Origin: Corynebacterium uterequi
Lineage (GTDB): Bacteria; Actinomycetota; Actinomycetes; Mycobacteriales; Mycobacteriaceae
DNA: 64,000 nt
Assembly (NCBI RefSeq): GCF_001021065.1
Contig: NZ_CP011546.1
Coordinates: forward strand, 1,798,001 to 1,862,000
Direction: 5' to 3'
Shown here in pieces: positions 17,656 to 27,076 of the stretch; the first letter of the stretch is position 1, and each line of letters begins with the position of its first letter. Made by a program: the position numbers and the translations under genes. The notes under the pieces are model-generated. The model did no database searches and had not been told where the DNA came from. It worked only from the letters and a program-made list of their open reading frames with translations.

Positions 17656-18291
17656 CTATTCGGCCCCCGGCTTCGCGTAGACGGTGAGCTCGCCGGGCAG
17701 GATCCGTCGACCGGTGGAGACCTCCCACGCCGCCGACGTGTCGTCGTCACGCTCGCCGAAGGACTCCAGGCCGAGGAAATTCTCGCCGCTGGCGTCCTCG
17801 AAATCAATGAAACGAACGACGCCGCTCTCGGCGATCCCTTCGGTGGTTTGGCGGGTGTACTGCGCGTGGCCGCGTTCTTCTTCGTGGTAGGTGACGCCGT
17901 CAACCTCGACGGTCGCGGCCGGGGTCACTCGCAGTGCCTTGCGCGTGGTCCACCACACGAGGGTGAACTCGCCTTCGTCGACCTCTGTGGACAGCCAGCT
18001 GGCACCGTTGCCACCGTCAAGGCGATGCTCATACCAGCGGTACGGACCCTGGGAGTAGCTCAGCGTTTCGCGAACGATGTAGTCCGTGGCCCCGTAGCTC
18101 ACGATGGAACCGGGGCCGAAGCGGGCGGGGCTGAAGGCGGCTGCACCATCAACTTCATCGAAGTCATCGCCGAAGCGCTGCGGCGTCGCCGCCGGCGATG
18201 GCTGGCGATCCTTGGAGGTGTTAGCCAGGTAAAACAGCGCGACGGCCACCAAAACGAGGGCTATTCCAATAATGACTGTCAAGGTTGACAC
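17656..18291 (-). CDS. DUF4178 family membrane-anchored protein
   Basis: A 211-residue protein: one N-terminal membrane span (TVIIGIALVLVAVALFYLAN), then a soluble beta-rich domain with GSIVSYGATDYIVRETL and YRWYEHRLDGGNGASWLSTE, the DUF4178 pattern. It is the first gene of the operon DUF4178-DUF2617-DUF4247-DUF350-speE. The promoter is expected in 18292-18387, between two minus-strand genes. The molecular role is unknown. Confidence 0.72.
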   Translation of the reverse strand: MSTLTVIIGIALVLVAVALFYLANTSKDRQPSPAATPQRFGDDFDEVDGAAAFSPARFGPGSIVSYGATDYIVRETLSYSQGPYRWYEHRLDGGNGASWLSTEVDEGEFTLVWWTTRKALRVTPAATVEVDGVTYHEEERGHAQYTRQTTEGIAESGVVRFIDFEDASGENFLGLESFGERDDDTSAAWEVSTGRRILPGELTVYAKPGAE

Positions 18292-18387
18292 GGGGATTCC
18301 TTAGAGTGCGTCGGTATCGGGTGAGCTCCTTCTTTCCCCGCACGATACCACCGAGCGCACTCTCGCTGCGGCAGCTAGCTCAAGCGG

Positions 18388-19173
18388 CTAAAGAAGCTGT
18401 TTCACCAGGGCGACGAGCGCCACGACGACGATGAGCACCCTGAACACGCCAGCGGGCAAGCGCTTGGCCACGAAGGCCCCCGCGTAACCGCCGATCAGCC
18501 CGCCGACAGCGATGATGGCCGTCGCCGCCCAGCGGACGTCGGCGTCGAAGCAGAAGTGGGCGATGAGGTAGACGAGTGTCGCGGTGAGGTTGACGAACAT
18601 GGCCAGAAATACCTTGACCGGGTTGACATCCTTGTAAGACCGGTTGGTGCCTACCCCCATGATCGCCATGTACAGGATGCCCTGGGCGGCGGTGAAGTAG
18701 CCTCCGTAGACCGCCGCCGCGGACATGGCAACGACGAGTGGGGGCTTGCGGTAGGCCGGCCCGACTATGCCGGACGCCTCCGTGGCGTGCTTCGCGGCCA
18801 GCCAACGCGATAGGCGGGGCTGGCCCAGGACCAGAACGAGCGCGACGACGATCAGCACCGGGATGACGACATCGAGCGTCGACGACGGAGACACGAGCAG
18901 CAGCAGCGACCCTGCCGCGGAGGCGAGGACGGTGGTGGTCACCAGCGGGCCGAGATAGGGCAGCTCTTTGGCGACTTCGGTGCGAAAGCCCACTGCTGAA
19001 CCGATGGAGGCGAAAGTCATACCGATGGTGTTGGTACGCACAGCCGTACCCGGTGGGACGCCCAAGGCCAGCAGGACAGGCAGGGTCAGCAACGAGCCTG
19101 ACCCCACCGCAGCGTTAATCATTCCGGCCAGGATTCCCATGAGGAACAGCACGCCCGAGCTGAGTAGGTCCAT
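18388..19173 (-). CDS. TauE/SafE-family membrane exporter
   Basis: A 261-residue protein with about eight membrane spans and the two GxxxG-rich halves of the TauE/SafE family (ILAGMINAAVGSGSLLTLP and AAVYGGYFTAAQGILYMAIM). Family members export sulfite, sulfoacetate or other small organic anions. It starts two bases after the SorC-type regulator stop, so both are one transcript. With the glycerol genes next door, a role in moving a small anion linked to glycerol growth is possible but unproven. An upstream extension of the open frame is a shadow of the regulator gene. Confidence 0.8.
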   Translation of the reverse strand: MDLLSSGVLFLMGILAGMINAAVGSGSLLTLPVLLALGVPPGTAVRTNTIGMTFASIGSAVGFRTEVAKELPYLGPLVTTTVLASAAGSLLLLVSPSSTLDVVIPVLIVVALVLVLGQPRLSRWLAAKHATEASGIVGPAYRKPPLVVAMSAAAVYGGYFTAAQGILYMAIMGVGTNRSYKDVNPVKVFLAMFVNLTATLVYLIAHFCFDADVRWAATAIIAVGGLIGGYAGAFVAKRLPAGVFRVLIVVVALVALVKQLL

Positions 19174-19175
19174 GA

Positions 19176-20135
19176 TTAGCGCACGCCGTCGGCTAGTGCG
19201 AGCAGGTCTTGCGCCGCCCGGTCGGACAGCACCAGGTCGGTGGCCACCCCGGCGCGCAGGGCGGCGAGCGTCGCCGATGCCTTGGACGGGTCGGATACCA
19301 CGCAGATCCGTCGCGGGATGCGGCGCAGCTCTTCGGGGGTGGGCCCGGAGGCGCGACGGTTGATGTCGAGGCCGTCCCACGTGCCGTCGGCGCGGAGCAT
19401 GACGGTACACACGTCTCCGACCACGCCGTCGTTTTTCAACTGGGCGAGCTCGGTGTCCGTGAAGTATCCGGAAGTGTAGACGTGGGAACGCACTGCAGAA
19501 TTGAGCGAGCCGACCCCGAAGACGGCAATGTCGCAGCCGAGCTGGCGTTCGCGCACCCGGGAGACGGAGCTTTCGCGCCACATGGCCTCGCGGGTTTCTG
19601 GGTAATCGAAGAACGCCGGTACCGGGAAATGGATGGCGCTACACCCGAAAACCTCCACGAAATCCGCCATGATGGCGCCGGCGTAGGGCACCCCGAAGCT
19701 GCGCGGGTTCGCGGCACCGTTGAGCTGCACCACCGACGCCCGGGCGACGGGTTTACGCACCAGTTGCGTGCCGACCGCTGAGAGGGTGTTTCCCCAGGCC
19801 ACGCCGATAGCAGCGTCGTCATGCATCGCCTCAGAGACCACCACCCCGGCGACACGGGCGACGGAGTGCATGGCCCGAAGGGAATTCGCCGACGAGGGCA
19901 CGCTGACAATGTGCGGGGTGACGTTGAAGTACTCGGCGATGCTTCGCGACGCCGCGGTGGTCGTGCTTTTGGGCTTGGAGAGCACGATCTGCACGTACCC
20001 CTGCTCCCGGGCCTCCCGGATCAACCGGGAGACAGTGGACCGGGAGACGTTGAGCCGTTGGGCAATGGAGTTCATGGTCTCCTCGCCCACGTAGTACATC
20101 ACCGCGGCCTGGTATGCCATTTCTTCCCGCCGCAT
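19176..20135 (-). CDS. SorC/DeoR-type transcriptional regulator of glycerol genes
   Basis: A 319-residue protein. The N-terminal helix-turn-helix (MNSIAQRLNVSRSTVSRLIRE) precedes a SorC-type sugar-binding effector domain of about 250 residues (GVAWGNTLSAVG, and FGVGSLNSAV). Such regulators bind phosphorylated sugars or polyols. Divergence from glpABC suggests it senses glycerol or glycerol 3-phosphate and controls the divergent operon. I chose ATG 20135 because the frame upstream has no family-like residues. A possible operator lies between the two starts. Confidence 0.85.
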   Translation of the reverse strand: MRREEMAYQAAVMYYVGEETMNSIAQRLNVSRSTVSRLIREAREQGYVQIVLSKPKSTTTAASRSIAEYFNVTPHIVSVPSSANSLRAMHSVARVAGVVVSEAMHDDAAIGVAWGNTLSAVGTQLVRKPVARASVVQLNGAANPRSFGVPYAGAIMADFVEVFGCSAIHFPVPAFFDYPETREAMWRESSVSRVRERQLGCDIAVFGVGSLNSAVRSHVYTSGYFTDTELAQLKNDGVVGDVCTVMLRADGTWDGLDINRRASGPTPEELRRIPRRICVVSDPSKASATLAALRAGVATDLVLSDRAAQDLLALADGVR

Positions 20136-20165
20136 GGGAACCGAGCTCTCCCTTCGTGCTGCCGT

Positions 20166-20201
20166 TGCACATCCGCCCATATAGTACGACACACATGTGC
20201 A
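20166..20201. promoter_or_regulatory. Candidate operator between regulator and glpA
   Basis: TGCACAT (20166-20172) and ATGTGCA (20195-20201) form an inverted repeat with 22 bases between, and ACACATGTGC (20191-20200) is itself near-palindromic. A related ACATGTGT box occurs upstream of glpF at 24552. It lies in the divergent intergenic region, so it is a good candidate site for the SorC-type regulator. Confidence 0.45.
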
Positions 20202-20317
20202 CCTTTGACCAAGGCGGCCATCGATGCGTCCGTCGGCGCGCGGCACGCGACGCGAGGCCATAGTCTGAGTTCAACGCTAGACACAACTGTTTCGACACGA
20301 AGAACGGGAGCTCCCCT

Positions 20318-21937
20318 ATGGTGCACTTTGAGTGCGACGTTGTCGTGATCGGTGGCGGTTCCACCGGTGCTGGGTGCGTGCGAGACGTGGCAATGCGCGG
20401 CTTGCGCGCCATTCTCGTCGAGCGCGCGGACCTTGCCCAGGGAACCAGCGGACGGTTCCACGGTCTGCTGCACTCCGGCGGCCGGTACGTGGTGTCCGAT
20501 CCCCAATCAGCGACCGAATGCGCGGAAGAAAACGAGATCCTGCGCCGTATCCACCCCGACGCCGTGGAAGATACCGGCGGTTTGTTTGTTGTCACCCCGG
20601 AGGACGACGACGCCTACGGGGATCAATTCCTCGCTGGCTGCCACGCCACCGGTGTTCCTGTCGAGGAAATCAGCCCGGCAGAGGCGCTGCGACGCGAGCC
20701 TCGTCTTAACCCTGGCCTCACCCGGGCTTTCGCGGTCCGCGACGGCAGCGTCGACGGCTGGGCGATGGTCCGCGGATGCGTGCGCTCAGCCGAACAGTAC
20801 GGCGCCACCACCTTGACCTACCACCGCGCTGAGGAGATCCTGCGCGAGGGCGACCACGTCACGGGGGTACGGTGCACAAACGAGAAAACAGGCGAGGAGG
20901 TGCTCATCAGCTGCCGCGGGGTCATTAACGCCGGCGGGCCGTGGGCCGGCACCATCGCCGACTCCGCCGGATGCCCCGGCCTGGAGGTGGTCTCCGGCCG
21001 CGGGATCATGGTGGCGATGAACCACCGGCTCGTCAACACCGTCATCAACCGCTGCATCTACCCTTCCGACGGCGACATCCTCGTTCCCGCCCACACGGTG
21101 TCCATCATCGGGACGACGGACCAGGAGGCCGACGACCCCGACTATCTGGAGATCCCGAGCAAGGAAATCCAGCAGATGCTCGACGCCGGTGAGATCCTCG
21201 TCCCCGGTTTCCGGCAGTCCCGCGCGGTGCACGCCTGGGCCGGCGCCCGCCCGCTGGTGAAGGACTCCCGAGTCGACGCCCACGACACCCGGCACATGTC
21301 CCGCGGAATGCTCATCGTGGACCACTCCCGGCGCGACGGACTCCGCGGCTTCTTCTCCATCATCGGCGGCAAGCTCACCACCTACCGGCTCATGGCGGAG
21401 AAGGTGGTGGACCAGCTGTGCGAGCAGATGGGGCACGACGCCCCGTGTCGCACCGCCACCGAGGCCGTGCCCACTGCCCACAGCGAGGAATTACACAAGA
21501 TCACCGATCGCCTCGCCGACCGGGAGGACGACCGCCTCGCCGAGCAGACCCTGTGCGAGTGTGAGCTCGTCACTCGACCCATGATCGAAAAAGCCCTGGC
21601 CATGCAGCCTCACGCGAACCTGGACGACATCCGCCGCGAGGTCCGCCTAGGCATGGGCCCGTGTCAAGGCACGTTCTGCGGGGCGCGCGCGGCCGGCGTC
21701 GTCCACGAACAGCAGCCCGACGCCGACCGCACCACCACGCTGCTGCGGCTGTTCTTCAAAAACCGCGGTCAGGGCCTGGCGCCGCTGCTGACCGGCCAGC
21801 AGCTGCACGAGGCTGCGTTGAACCGATGGGTGATCTCTGGGTTGCTCGACGTCGATCATCTGCCCGCTTCCTCCGACGCCGCCAAACGCGCCACCGGAGA
21901 TCTGTACTACTTGCACAAGGAAGGTTCTCAGGCATGA
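20318..21937 (+). CDS. glpA: Glycerol-3-phosphate dehydrogenase subunit A (anaerobic type)
   Basis: A 539-residue FAD enzyme that oxidises glycerol 3-phosphate to dihydroxyacetone phosphate and passes electrons through GlpB/GlpC to menaquinone. The FAD motif VVVIGGGSTGAGCVRD is at the N-terminus, and the family signature SGRFHGLLHSGGRYV follows. A BFD-type 2Fe-2S domain near the C-terminus shows CECELV and GPCQGTFCG. Size and the presence of glpBC separate it from aerobic GlpD. The ATG at 20318 is preceded by GGGAG. It overlaps glpB by ATGA. Confidence 0.92.
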   Translation: MVHFECDVVVIGGGSTGAGCVRDVAMRGLRAILVERADLAQGTSGRFHGLLHSGGRYVVSDPQSATECAEENEILRRIHPDAVEDTGGLFVVTPEDDDAYGDQFLAGCHATGVPVEEISPAEALRREPRLNPGLTRAFAVRDGSVDGWAMVRGCVRSAEQYGATTLTYHRAEEILREGDHVTGVRCTNEKTGEEVLISCRGVINAGGPWAGTIADSAGCPGLEVVSGRGIMVAMNHRLVNTVINRCIYPSDGDILVPAHTVSIIGTTDQEADDPDYLEIPSKEIQQMLDAGEILVPGFRQSRAVHAWAGARPLVKDSRVDAHDTRHMSRGMLIVDHSRRDGLRGFFSIIGGKLTTYRLMAEKVVDQLCEQMGHDAPCRTATEAVPTAHSEELHKITDRLADREDDRLAEQTLCECELVTRPMIEKALAMQPHANLDDIRREVRLGMGPCQGTFCGARAAGVVHEQQPDADRTTTLLRLFFKNRGQGLAPLLTGQQLHEAALNRWVISGLLDVDHLPASSDAAKRATGDLYYLHKEGSQA

Positions 21938-23172
21938 GCCGCATCATCGTCATCGGCGCCGGTCTCGCCGGCCTCTCCGCCGCGCTCATGGCCGCCGAGC
22001 GCGGCCACCGCGTAGACGTCATCGCCAAAGGCTACGGCGGTACTTTGCTGTCCCACGGCAGCCTCGACGTGTACGGGTGGCGCGCCGACGGCACCCTGGT
22101 GACCGATCCCTTCGCCGAGGTCGACGCAGCCGAGCCGACCCACCCCTACGCAGCGATCGGCTCCGCCAACGTTCGGGCCGGGCTGTCGTGGCTGGCTGAG
22201 GGCCCGGCCCGGCCGTTGGGCTTCGACTTCGCCGACGCCAACCGGCTCGTGCCCACCTCCGTCGGCGCCGCCCGCCCCACGTACGGCGTTCCGGCGAGCC
22301 TGCGCAGCTCGGTCCTCGTCGACGGGGCCAGCTACGTCGTCGTTGGCCTTTCTGTCTTTAAGGACCTGCCAGCGTCCCTCGTGGCCGATAACCTCGCGCG
22401 CAGCCCGCACGTGTCCGTCACCGTTCGCTCCGAGGTGATAGACGTAGCCGCCCGCGGCGGCGAACGTGACGCGACCGCCACCACCTTGGCCCGGATGTGG
22501 GACGATCACGCCGAAGAGCTCGTCACCGCCCTGTCGAGTGTCGGCCGCGGCGAGGAGATCCTGCTTGTTCCCGCCGCCCTCGGCCTTGACCCGGCCACCG
22601 CGCCGGCGATCGCCAGGCGGGTGGGTCGCGGCGTCGGCGAAGTACTCGTTCCGCCGCCGGCTATCGGCGGCCGGCGGCTGCATGACCTCTTGGTCAATGC
22701 CTGCCGAGCCGCCCGGGTGGACATTCACCTCAATGCTCGGGCGGTCGGTGCCGTCGTCGACGGCGACGCCATCACTGCGGTGCGTGTGCAGCGCGCCGGG
22801 CGTGTGACAGCGTCGCGGGTGGACGCCGTCATCCACGCTCCTGGCGGCTTCGAGTCTGGTGGGCTGGCTCGCGATTCCTACGGCGTCATCACGGAACCAG
22901 TCTTCCACCTGCCCATCGCGATTCCTGGCGGGAAGGATCCGGCGGAGTTGTCGTCGTTGGAGGAGATCCTGCGCTGTGGCGTGCGCGTCGACGAGCGGAT
23001 GCGCCCCGTCGGCGCGGACGGCGCGCATGTCTACCGGAATCTTCACGCCGCCGGCGATGTTCTCGGCGGCGCCCTGCCCTTCAGCGAACTCAGTGGCGAG
23101 GGAATCTGCCTGGGTGCTGCCTGGGCGGCCGTCACTGCCATCAGCGAGAACGAGGAGCTCACTCATGAATAA
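21934..23172 (+). CDS. glpB: Glycerol-3-phosphate dehydrogenase subunit B
   Basis: A 412-residue flavoprotein (FMN/FAD-type) subunit. It begins RIIVIGAGLAGLSAALMAAE, a Rossmann dinucleotide motif, and has the later LSGEGICLGAAW segment of FAD-dependent family members. It links the catalytic GlpA to the iron-sulfur GlpC. The start overlaps the glpA stop (ATGA), and the end overlaps the glpC start. Longer frames upstream run through glpA and are not the gene. Confidence 0.9.
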   Translation: MSRIIVIGAGLAGLSAALMAAERGHRVDVIAKGYGGTLLSHGSLDVYGWRADGTLVTDPFAEVDAAEPTHPYAAIGSANVRAGLSWLAEGPARPLGFDFADANRLVPTSVGAARPTYGVPASLRSSVLVDGASYVVVGLSVFKDLPASLVADNLARSPHVSVTVRSEVIDVAARGGERDATATTLARMWDDHAEELVTALSSVGRGEEILLVPAALGLDPATAPAIARRVGRGVGEVLVPPPAIGGRRLHDLLVNACRAARVDIHLNARAVGAVVDGDAITAVRVQRAGRVTASRVDAVIHAPGGFESGGLARDSYGVITEPVFHLPIAIPGGKDPAELSSLEEILRCGVRVDERMRPVGADGAHVYRNLHAAGDVLGGALPFSELSGEGICLGAAWAAVTAISENEELTHE

Positions 23173-24406
23173 CGTCTCCGCCATCGAACATGCCCAGGCC
23201 TCGCTCACCCGAGCCTCACTCGATGCCTGCGTTAAGTGCACCATCTGCGAGACCCAGTGCCCCGTGGCCAAGGTCACGGAGTTGTTCCCCGGACCGAAGT
23301 ACGTGGGCCCCCAGGCGGAGCGGTTCCGCAACGGCGAGAGCGTCGACCACTCGCTCGACTACTGCTCCGGGTGCGCGATCTGCACCACCGTATGCCCCCA
23401 GGGGGTCAAGATCGCCGAGATCAACGGACAGGCGCGCGCGGTCATGAAGCAGGACCACATGCCGCTGCGGGATCGGCTCATCACCCAAACTGAGCTAGAA
23501 GGCCGCCTGCTCACCCCCTTCGCCCCGATCGCCAACGCGGCGCTGAAGCAGATGCCGGTGCGCAAGCTTGTTGAGGTCGTCGTCGGTGTTCATGCCGAGG
23601 CGCCGATCCCCGTTGCCCAGCCGCGGACCTTCATGAGCTGGTTCAAGGAACACCGCAAGTCCGTCACCGGGCCCTTCCCCCGCGGCCCGGTGATCTTCTT
23701 CCACGGCTGCGCCGGCGGATACTTCGAGGTACAAACCTCCAAGGCGACCGTCGAGGTGCTGGAGCACCTAGGCTACGAAGTGCTTGTTCCCAAGCAGGGC
23801 TGCTGCGGCCTGGCCTCGCAGTCCAACGGCATGTTCGACGACGCAACGAAGAAGGTTCTCAAGCTCGCCGGACAGCTGCGCACCGCCCCGCGGCATCTGC
23901 CCATCATCTCCTCGTCGGGGTCGTGCGGCGGAATGCTGCGCCACGAGGCGCAGGAGATCATGGGCGTTGACGACCCGTCGCTCGACGACGTGGCCGGGCG
24001 CACGGAAGACATCAACGAGTTTCTGCTCCGGCTTATCGACGACGGCGAGTTCCCCGTCGACGAGCTGCAGCGCCTCGACGTCACCATCCCCTATCACCAG
24101 CCATGCCAGGTCAAGAGCCAGGGCCTGGGCAAGCCGGCCATTCGGGTGATGGAGACGATTCCCGGGGTGACCGTGGTGGAGTCTGGCGAGGCCTGCTGCG
24201 GCATTGCCGGAACCTATGGTTTGAAGAAGGAGAAGTACGACATCGCCCAGAAGGTGGGGGCGCAGCTCTTCCGTAAGGTCCAGGACGTCAACCCCGAGTT
24301 GGCTGCCTGTGACACGGAGACGTGCCGCTGGCAGATCCGCAAGGGCACCGGCGCTGAGGTGGTCCATCCCATCGAGATCATCCACCGCGCCCTCGGACTC
24401 TCCTAA
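23165..24406 (+). CDS. glpC: Glycerol-3-phosphate dehydrogenase subunit C, iron-sulfur/membrane-linked
   Basis: A 413-residue protein with two 4Fe-4S motifs near the N-terminus (CVKCTICETQCP and CSGCAICTTVCP) and two CCG-type cysteine-rich domains (GCCGLASQ and ACCGIAG) that bind further clusters or link to quinone. It carries electrons from GlpAB to the menaquinone pool during anaerobic or low-oxygen growth. It overlaps glpB by 8 bases. A strong terminator lies about 100 bases after the stop. Confidence 0.92.
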   Translation: MNNVSAIEHAQASLTRASLDACVKCTICETQCPVAKVTELFPGPKYVGPQAERFRNGESVDHSLDYCSGCAICTTVCPQGVKIAEINGQARAVMKQDHMPLRDRLITQTELEGRLLTPFAPIANAALKQMPVRKLVEVVVGVHAEAPIPVAQPRTFMSWFKEHRKSVTGPFPRGPVIFFHGCAGGYFEVQTSKATVEVLEHLGYEVLVPKQGCCGLASQSNGMFDDATKKVLKLAGQLRTAPRHLPIISSSGSCGGMLRHEAQEIMGVDDPSLDDVAGRTEDINEFLLRLIDDGEFPVDELQRLDVTIPYHQPCQVKSQGLGKPAIRVMETIPGVTVVESGEACCGIAGTYGLKKEKYDIAQKVGAQLFRKVQDVNPELAACDTETCRWQIRKGTGAEVVHPIEIIHRALGLS

Positions 24407-24504
24407 GCGCTACCCCCGCTCGCTACCCCTTCTGGCGGCGACGAAGCAGGCGGCGGCGACGGCGTAACGGCGCCGTACCGCCGTCAACCTCGCCGTGCCG
24501 CCAT

Positions 24505-24537
24505 GCCCGACCTTCCCAGCAAGGTCGGGCCTTTTCT
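24505..24537 (+). terminator. Intrinsic terminator after glpABC
   Basis: GCCCGACCTT (24505-24514) and AAGGTCGGGC (24521-24530) form a perfect 10-bp stem with a 6-base loop, followed by CTTTTCTT. It separates glpABC from glpFK, which therefore needs its own promoter. Confidence 0.88.
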
Positions 24538-24549
24538 TATCCAGGTGAT

Positions 24550-24562
24550 GAACATGTGTGCA
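24550..24562. promoter_or_regulatory. Candidate glycerol-regulator box upstream of glpF
   Basis: GAACATGTGTGCA contains ACATGTGT, which is related to the ACACATGTGC core between the regulator and glpA. It lies about 155 bases before glpF and about 15 bases after the glpC terminator. The similarity is short, so the assignment is tentative. Confidence 0.35.
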
Positions 24563-24714
24563 GCCGCCCACCTCGGCCGATGCACCGTATCTCATAGTGA
24601 AGCCCGGACGCGGCAAACAAACATTTCTGCCAACGTGGATGTGGCAAAGTTAGGCATCGACCAGGAAGTCACACCCCACGTCCTACCCCCAATTTTTTCA
24701 GAAAGGCTGATTAT

Positions 24715-25461
24715 ATGAGCCTCATGCATGTGTTCCTTGCCGAACTGGTGGGAACCACCTTCCTGTTGCTCCTCGGCGTCGGCGTCGTGGCCACCAACCT
24801 CCTCAACAAGTCCAAGGGCCAGGGCGGCGGCTGGCTGCTCATCAACTTCGGTTGGGGTCTCGCTGTGTTCATCGGCGTGTACATCGCCTGGCAGTCCGGC
24901 GGACACCTCAATCCGGCCGTCACCCTCGGCGTCCTGGCCTCCGGCGCGGAGGAATTCGTCCCCGGCGTAGCGGTCAACCTCGCCAGCGTCCTCACCTACC
25001 TCAGCGCCCAGTTCCTCGGCGCCTTCCTCGGCGCAGTGCTGGCGTGGGCCGCTTACAAGCAGCACTACGACGAGCACCCCGACCAGGGCGAAATCCTCGG
25101 CACCTTCGCCACCGGTCCCGCTATCCGCAACGGACTGGCCAACACCATCACCGAGATCATCGGCACCTTCGTCCTCGTCGCGTGGGTGCTGGTCTCCGGG
25201 CACACCGAGTCGGCCGTCGGCCCGCTGGCCGTTGCCCTCGTCGTCGTCTCCATCGGCGCCTCCCTCGGCGGCCCCACCGGCTACGCCATCAACCCGGCCC
25301 GTGACCTTGGCCCCCGCATCGCTCACGCCGTGCTGCCCATCAAGGGCAAGGGCGGCTCCGACTGGGGCTACGCCTGGGTCCCCATCGTCGGACCGATCAT
25401 CGGCGGCGTCCTCGCCGGGCTCGTCTTCGGCGAGAACATGCTGGGCCTGGTCGCCGGGTAG
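24715..25461 (+). CDS. glpF: Glycerol facilitator (aquaglyceroporin)
   Basis: A 248-residue MIP-family channel with six membrane spans and two half-helices bearing the NPA motifs HLNPAVTLGV and AINPARDLGPR. The aspartate after the second NPAR is typical of glycerol-conducting members. It allows passive glycerol entry, trapped by glycerol kinase next door. The ATG follows a GAAAGGCTG region. It lies between the glpABC terminator and glpK. Confidence 0.92.
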   Translation: MSLMHVFLAELVGTTFLLLLGVGVVATNLLNKSKGQGGGWLLINFGWGLAVFIGVYIAWQSGGHLNPAVTLGVLASGAEEFVPGVAVNLASVLTYLSAQFLGAFLGAVLAWAAYKQHYDEHPDQGEILGTFATGPAIRNGLANTITEIIGTFVLVAWVLVSGHTESAVGPLAVALVVVSIGASLGGPTGYAINPARDLGPRIAHAVLPIKGKGGSDWGYAWVPIVGPIIGGVLAGLVFGENMLGLVAG

Positions 25462-25528
25462 CCCCGCCGGATAGCCTCATCGATAACCCCCTCTTTCGCG
25501 TAAGACCACAAGATTCCAAGGAGTCACC

Positions 25529-27076
25529 ATGACCGAGAAGAAGTTCGTCCTCGCCATCGACCAGGGCACCACCTCGTCGCGCGCCATCGTCTTCGACAAG
25601 ACCGGCACCATCCAGGGCATCGGACAGAAGGAGTTCACCCAGATCTTCCCCAAGGCGGGCTGGGTGGAGCATGATCCGAAGGAGATCTGGTCCTCCGTCC
25701 GCGACGTCGTCGGCCTGGCCTTAAGCGACGCCGAAATCAACCGCCACGCCCTCGCCGCGGTGGGCATCACCAACCAGCGTGAAACCACCATTGTGTGGGA
25801 CAAGAACACCGGCGAGCCCGTGTACAACGCCATCGTGTGGCAGGATTCCCGCACCGCCGGCTTCATCCGGGAGCTTGCCGAGGACGGCGGCGTGGACCGC
25901 TTCCAGAAGGACACCGGCCTGCGGCTGTCTCCCTACTTCTCCGGTTCGAAGATCCGGTGGATCCTCGACAACGTAGAGGGCGCCCGGGAGCGCGCCGAGG
26001 CCGGCGACCTGATCTTCGGCACCCCGGACACGTGGGTGCTGTGGAATCTCACCGGCGGAGTCAACGGCGGCGTCCACGTCACCGACGTCACCAACGCGTC
26101 GCGCACCCTGCTCATGGACATCAACACCTGCCAGTGGCGCGAGGACATCTGCGAGATCTTCGGCGTGCCCATGTCCATGCTTCCGGAGATCAAATCCTCC
26201 TCCGAAATCTACGGCTACGGCCGCAAGAACGGGCTGCTGGTGGACACCCCGATCTCCGGTATCCTCGGCGACCAGCAGGCCGCCACCTTCGCCCAGGCCT
26301 GCTTCGAGAAGGGCATGGCCAAGAACACCTACGGCACCGGCTGTTTCATGCTTATGAACACCGGCGAGACCCCCATGTTCAGCGACAACGGGCTCATCAC
26401 CACGGTCGCGTACAAGCTCGGCGACGGCAAGCCCACCTACGCCCTGGAGGGATCCATCGCCGTGACCGGCTCCCTCATCCAGTGGCTGCGCGACAACCTC
26501 GGCATCATCAAGACCTCCGCCGAGGTGGAGAAGCTGGCTGAAACCGTCGACGACAACGGCGGCGTCTACTTCGTTCCCGCCTTCTCAGGGCTGTTCGCCC
26601 CGCACTGGCGCGACGACGCCCGCGGCGCCATCGTCGGCCTGACCCGCTTCAACAATGCCGGCCACATCGCCCGCGCCGCCTTGGAGGCCACCGCCTTCCA
26701 GACCGCGGAAGTCCTTGACGCGATGAACGCGGACTCCGGCGTGGAGCTTAAAGAACTGCGCGTCGACGGCGGCATGACCGCCAACGCCCAGCTCATGCAG
26801 TTCCAGGCCAACGTGCTTGGCGTCGACGCCGTCAAGCCTCAGGTCGCGGAAACCACCGCCCTGGGTGCGGCCTACGCTGCCGGCCTCGCCGTCGGCTACT
26901 GGGACAGCCTCGACGACATCGTCGCCAACTGGCAGGAGTCCGAGCGCTTCTCCCCGAACATCGACGTCAACAAGCGCGAGCGCCGCATGCGCCTGTGGAA
27001 GAAGGCCGTCACCCGGACCCTTGACTGGGTGGATGAGGACACCGAGGTCGAAGAGCCCACCACCACCGAGGAATAG
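25529..27076 (+). CDS. glpK: Glycerol kinase
   Basis: A 515-residue FGGY-family kinase that phosphorylates glycerol to glycerol 3-phosphate with ATP. The start contains the ATP-phosphate loop AIDQGTTSSRAIVFD, the glycerol-binding region is TNQRETTIVWD, and the C-terminal domain has LRVDGGMTANAQLMQFQANV. Length and motifs are standard. AAGGAG lies 6 bases before the ATG. It follows glpF by 67 bases in one operon. Confidence 0.95.
   Translation: MTEKKFVLAIDQGTTSSRAIVFDKTGTIQGIGQKEFTQIFPKAGWVEHDPKEIWSSVRDVVGLALSDAEINRHALAAVGITNQRETTIVWDKNTGEPVYNAIVWQDSRTAGFIRELAEDGGVDRFQKDTGLRLSPYFSGSKIRWILDNVEGARERAEAGDLIFGTPDTWVLWNLTGGVNGGVHVTDVTNASRTLLMDINTCQWREDICEIFGVPMSMLPEIKSSSEIYGYGRKNGLLVDTPISGILGDQQAATFAQACFEKGMAKNTYGTGCFMLMNTGETPMFSDNGLITTVAYKLGDGKPTYALEGSIAVTGSLIQWLRDNLGIIKTSAEVEKLAETVDDNGGVYFVPAFSGLFAPHWRDDARGAIVGLTRFNNAGHIARAALEATAFQTAEVLDAMNADSGVELKELRVDGGMTANAQLMQFQANVLGVDAVKPQVAETTALGAAYAAGLAVGYWDSLDDIVANWQESERFSPNIDVNKRERRMRLWKKAVTRTLDWVDEDTEVEEPTTTEE

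Noticed and set aside
21928-23331. A long minus-strand frame opposite glpB
   Set aside because: Antisense to a clear glpABC operon, no domain; a high-GC artefact.
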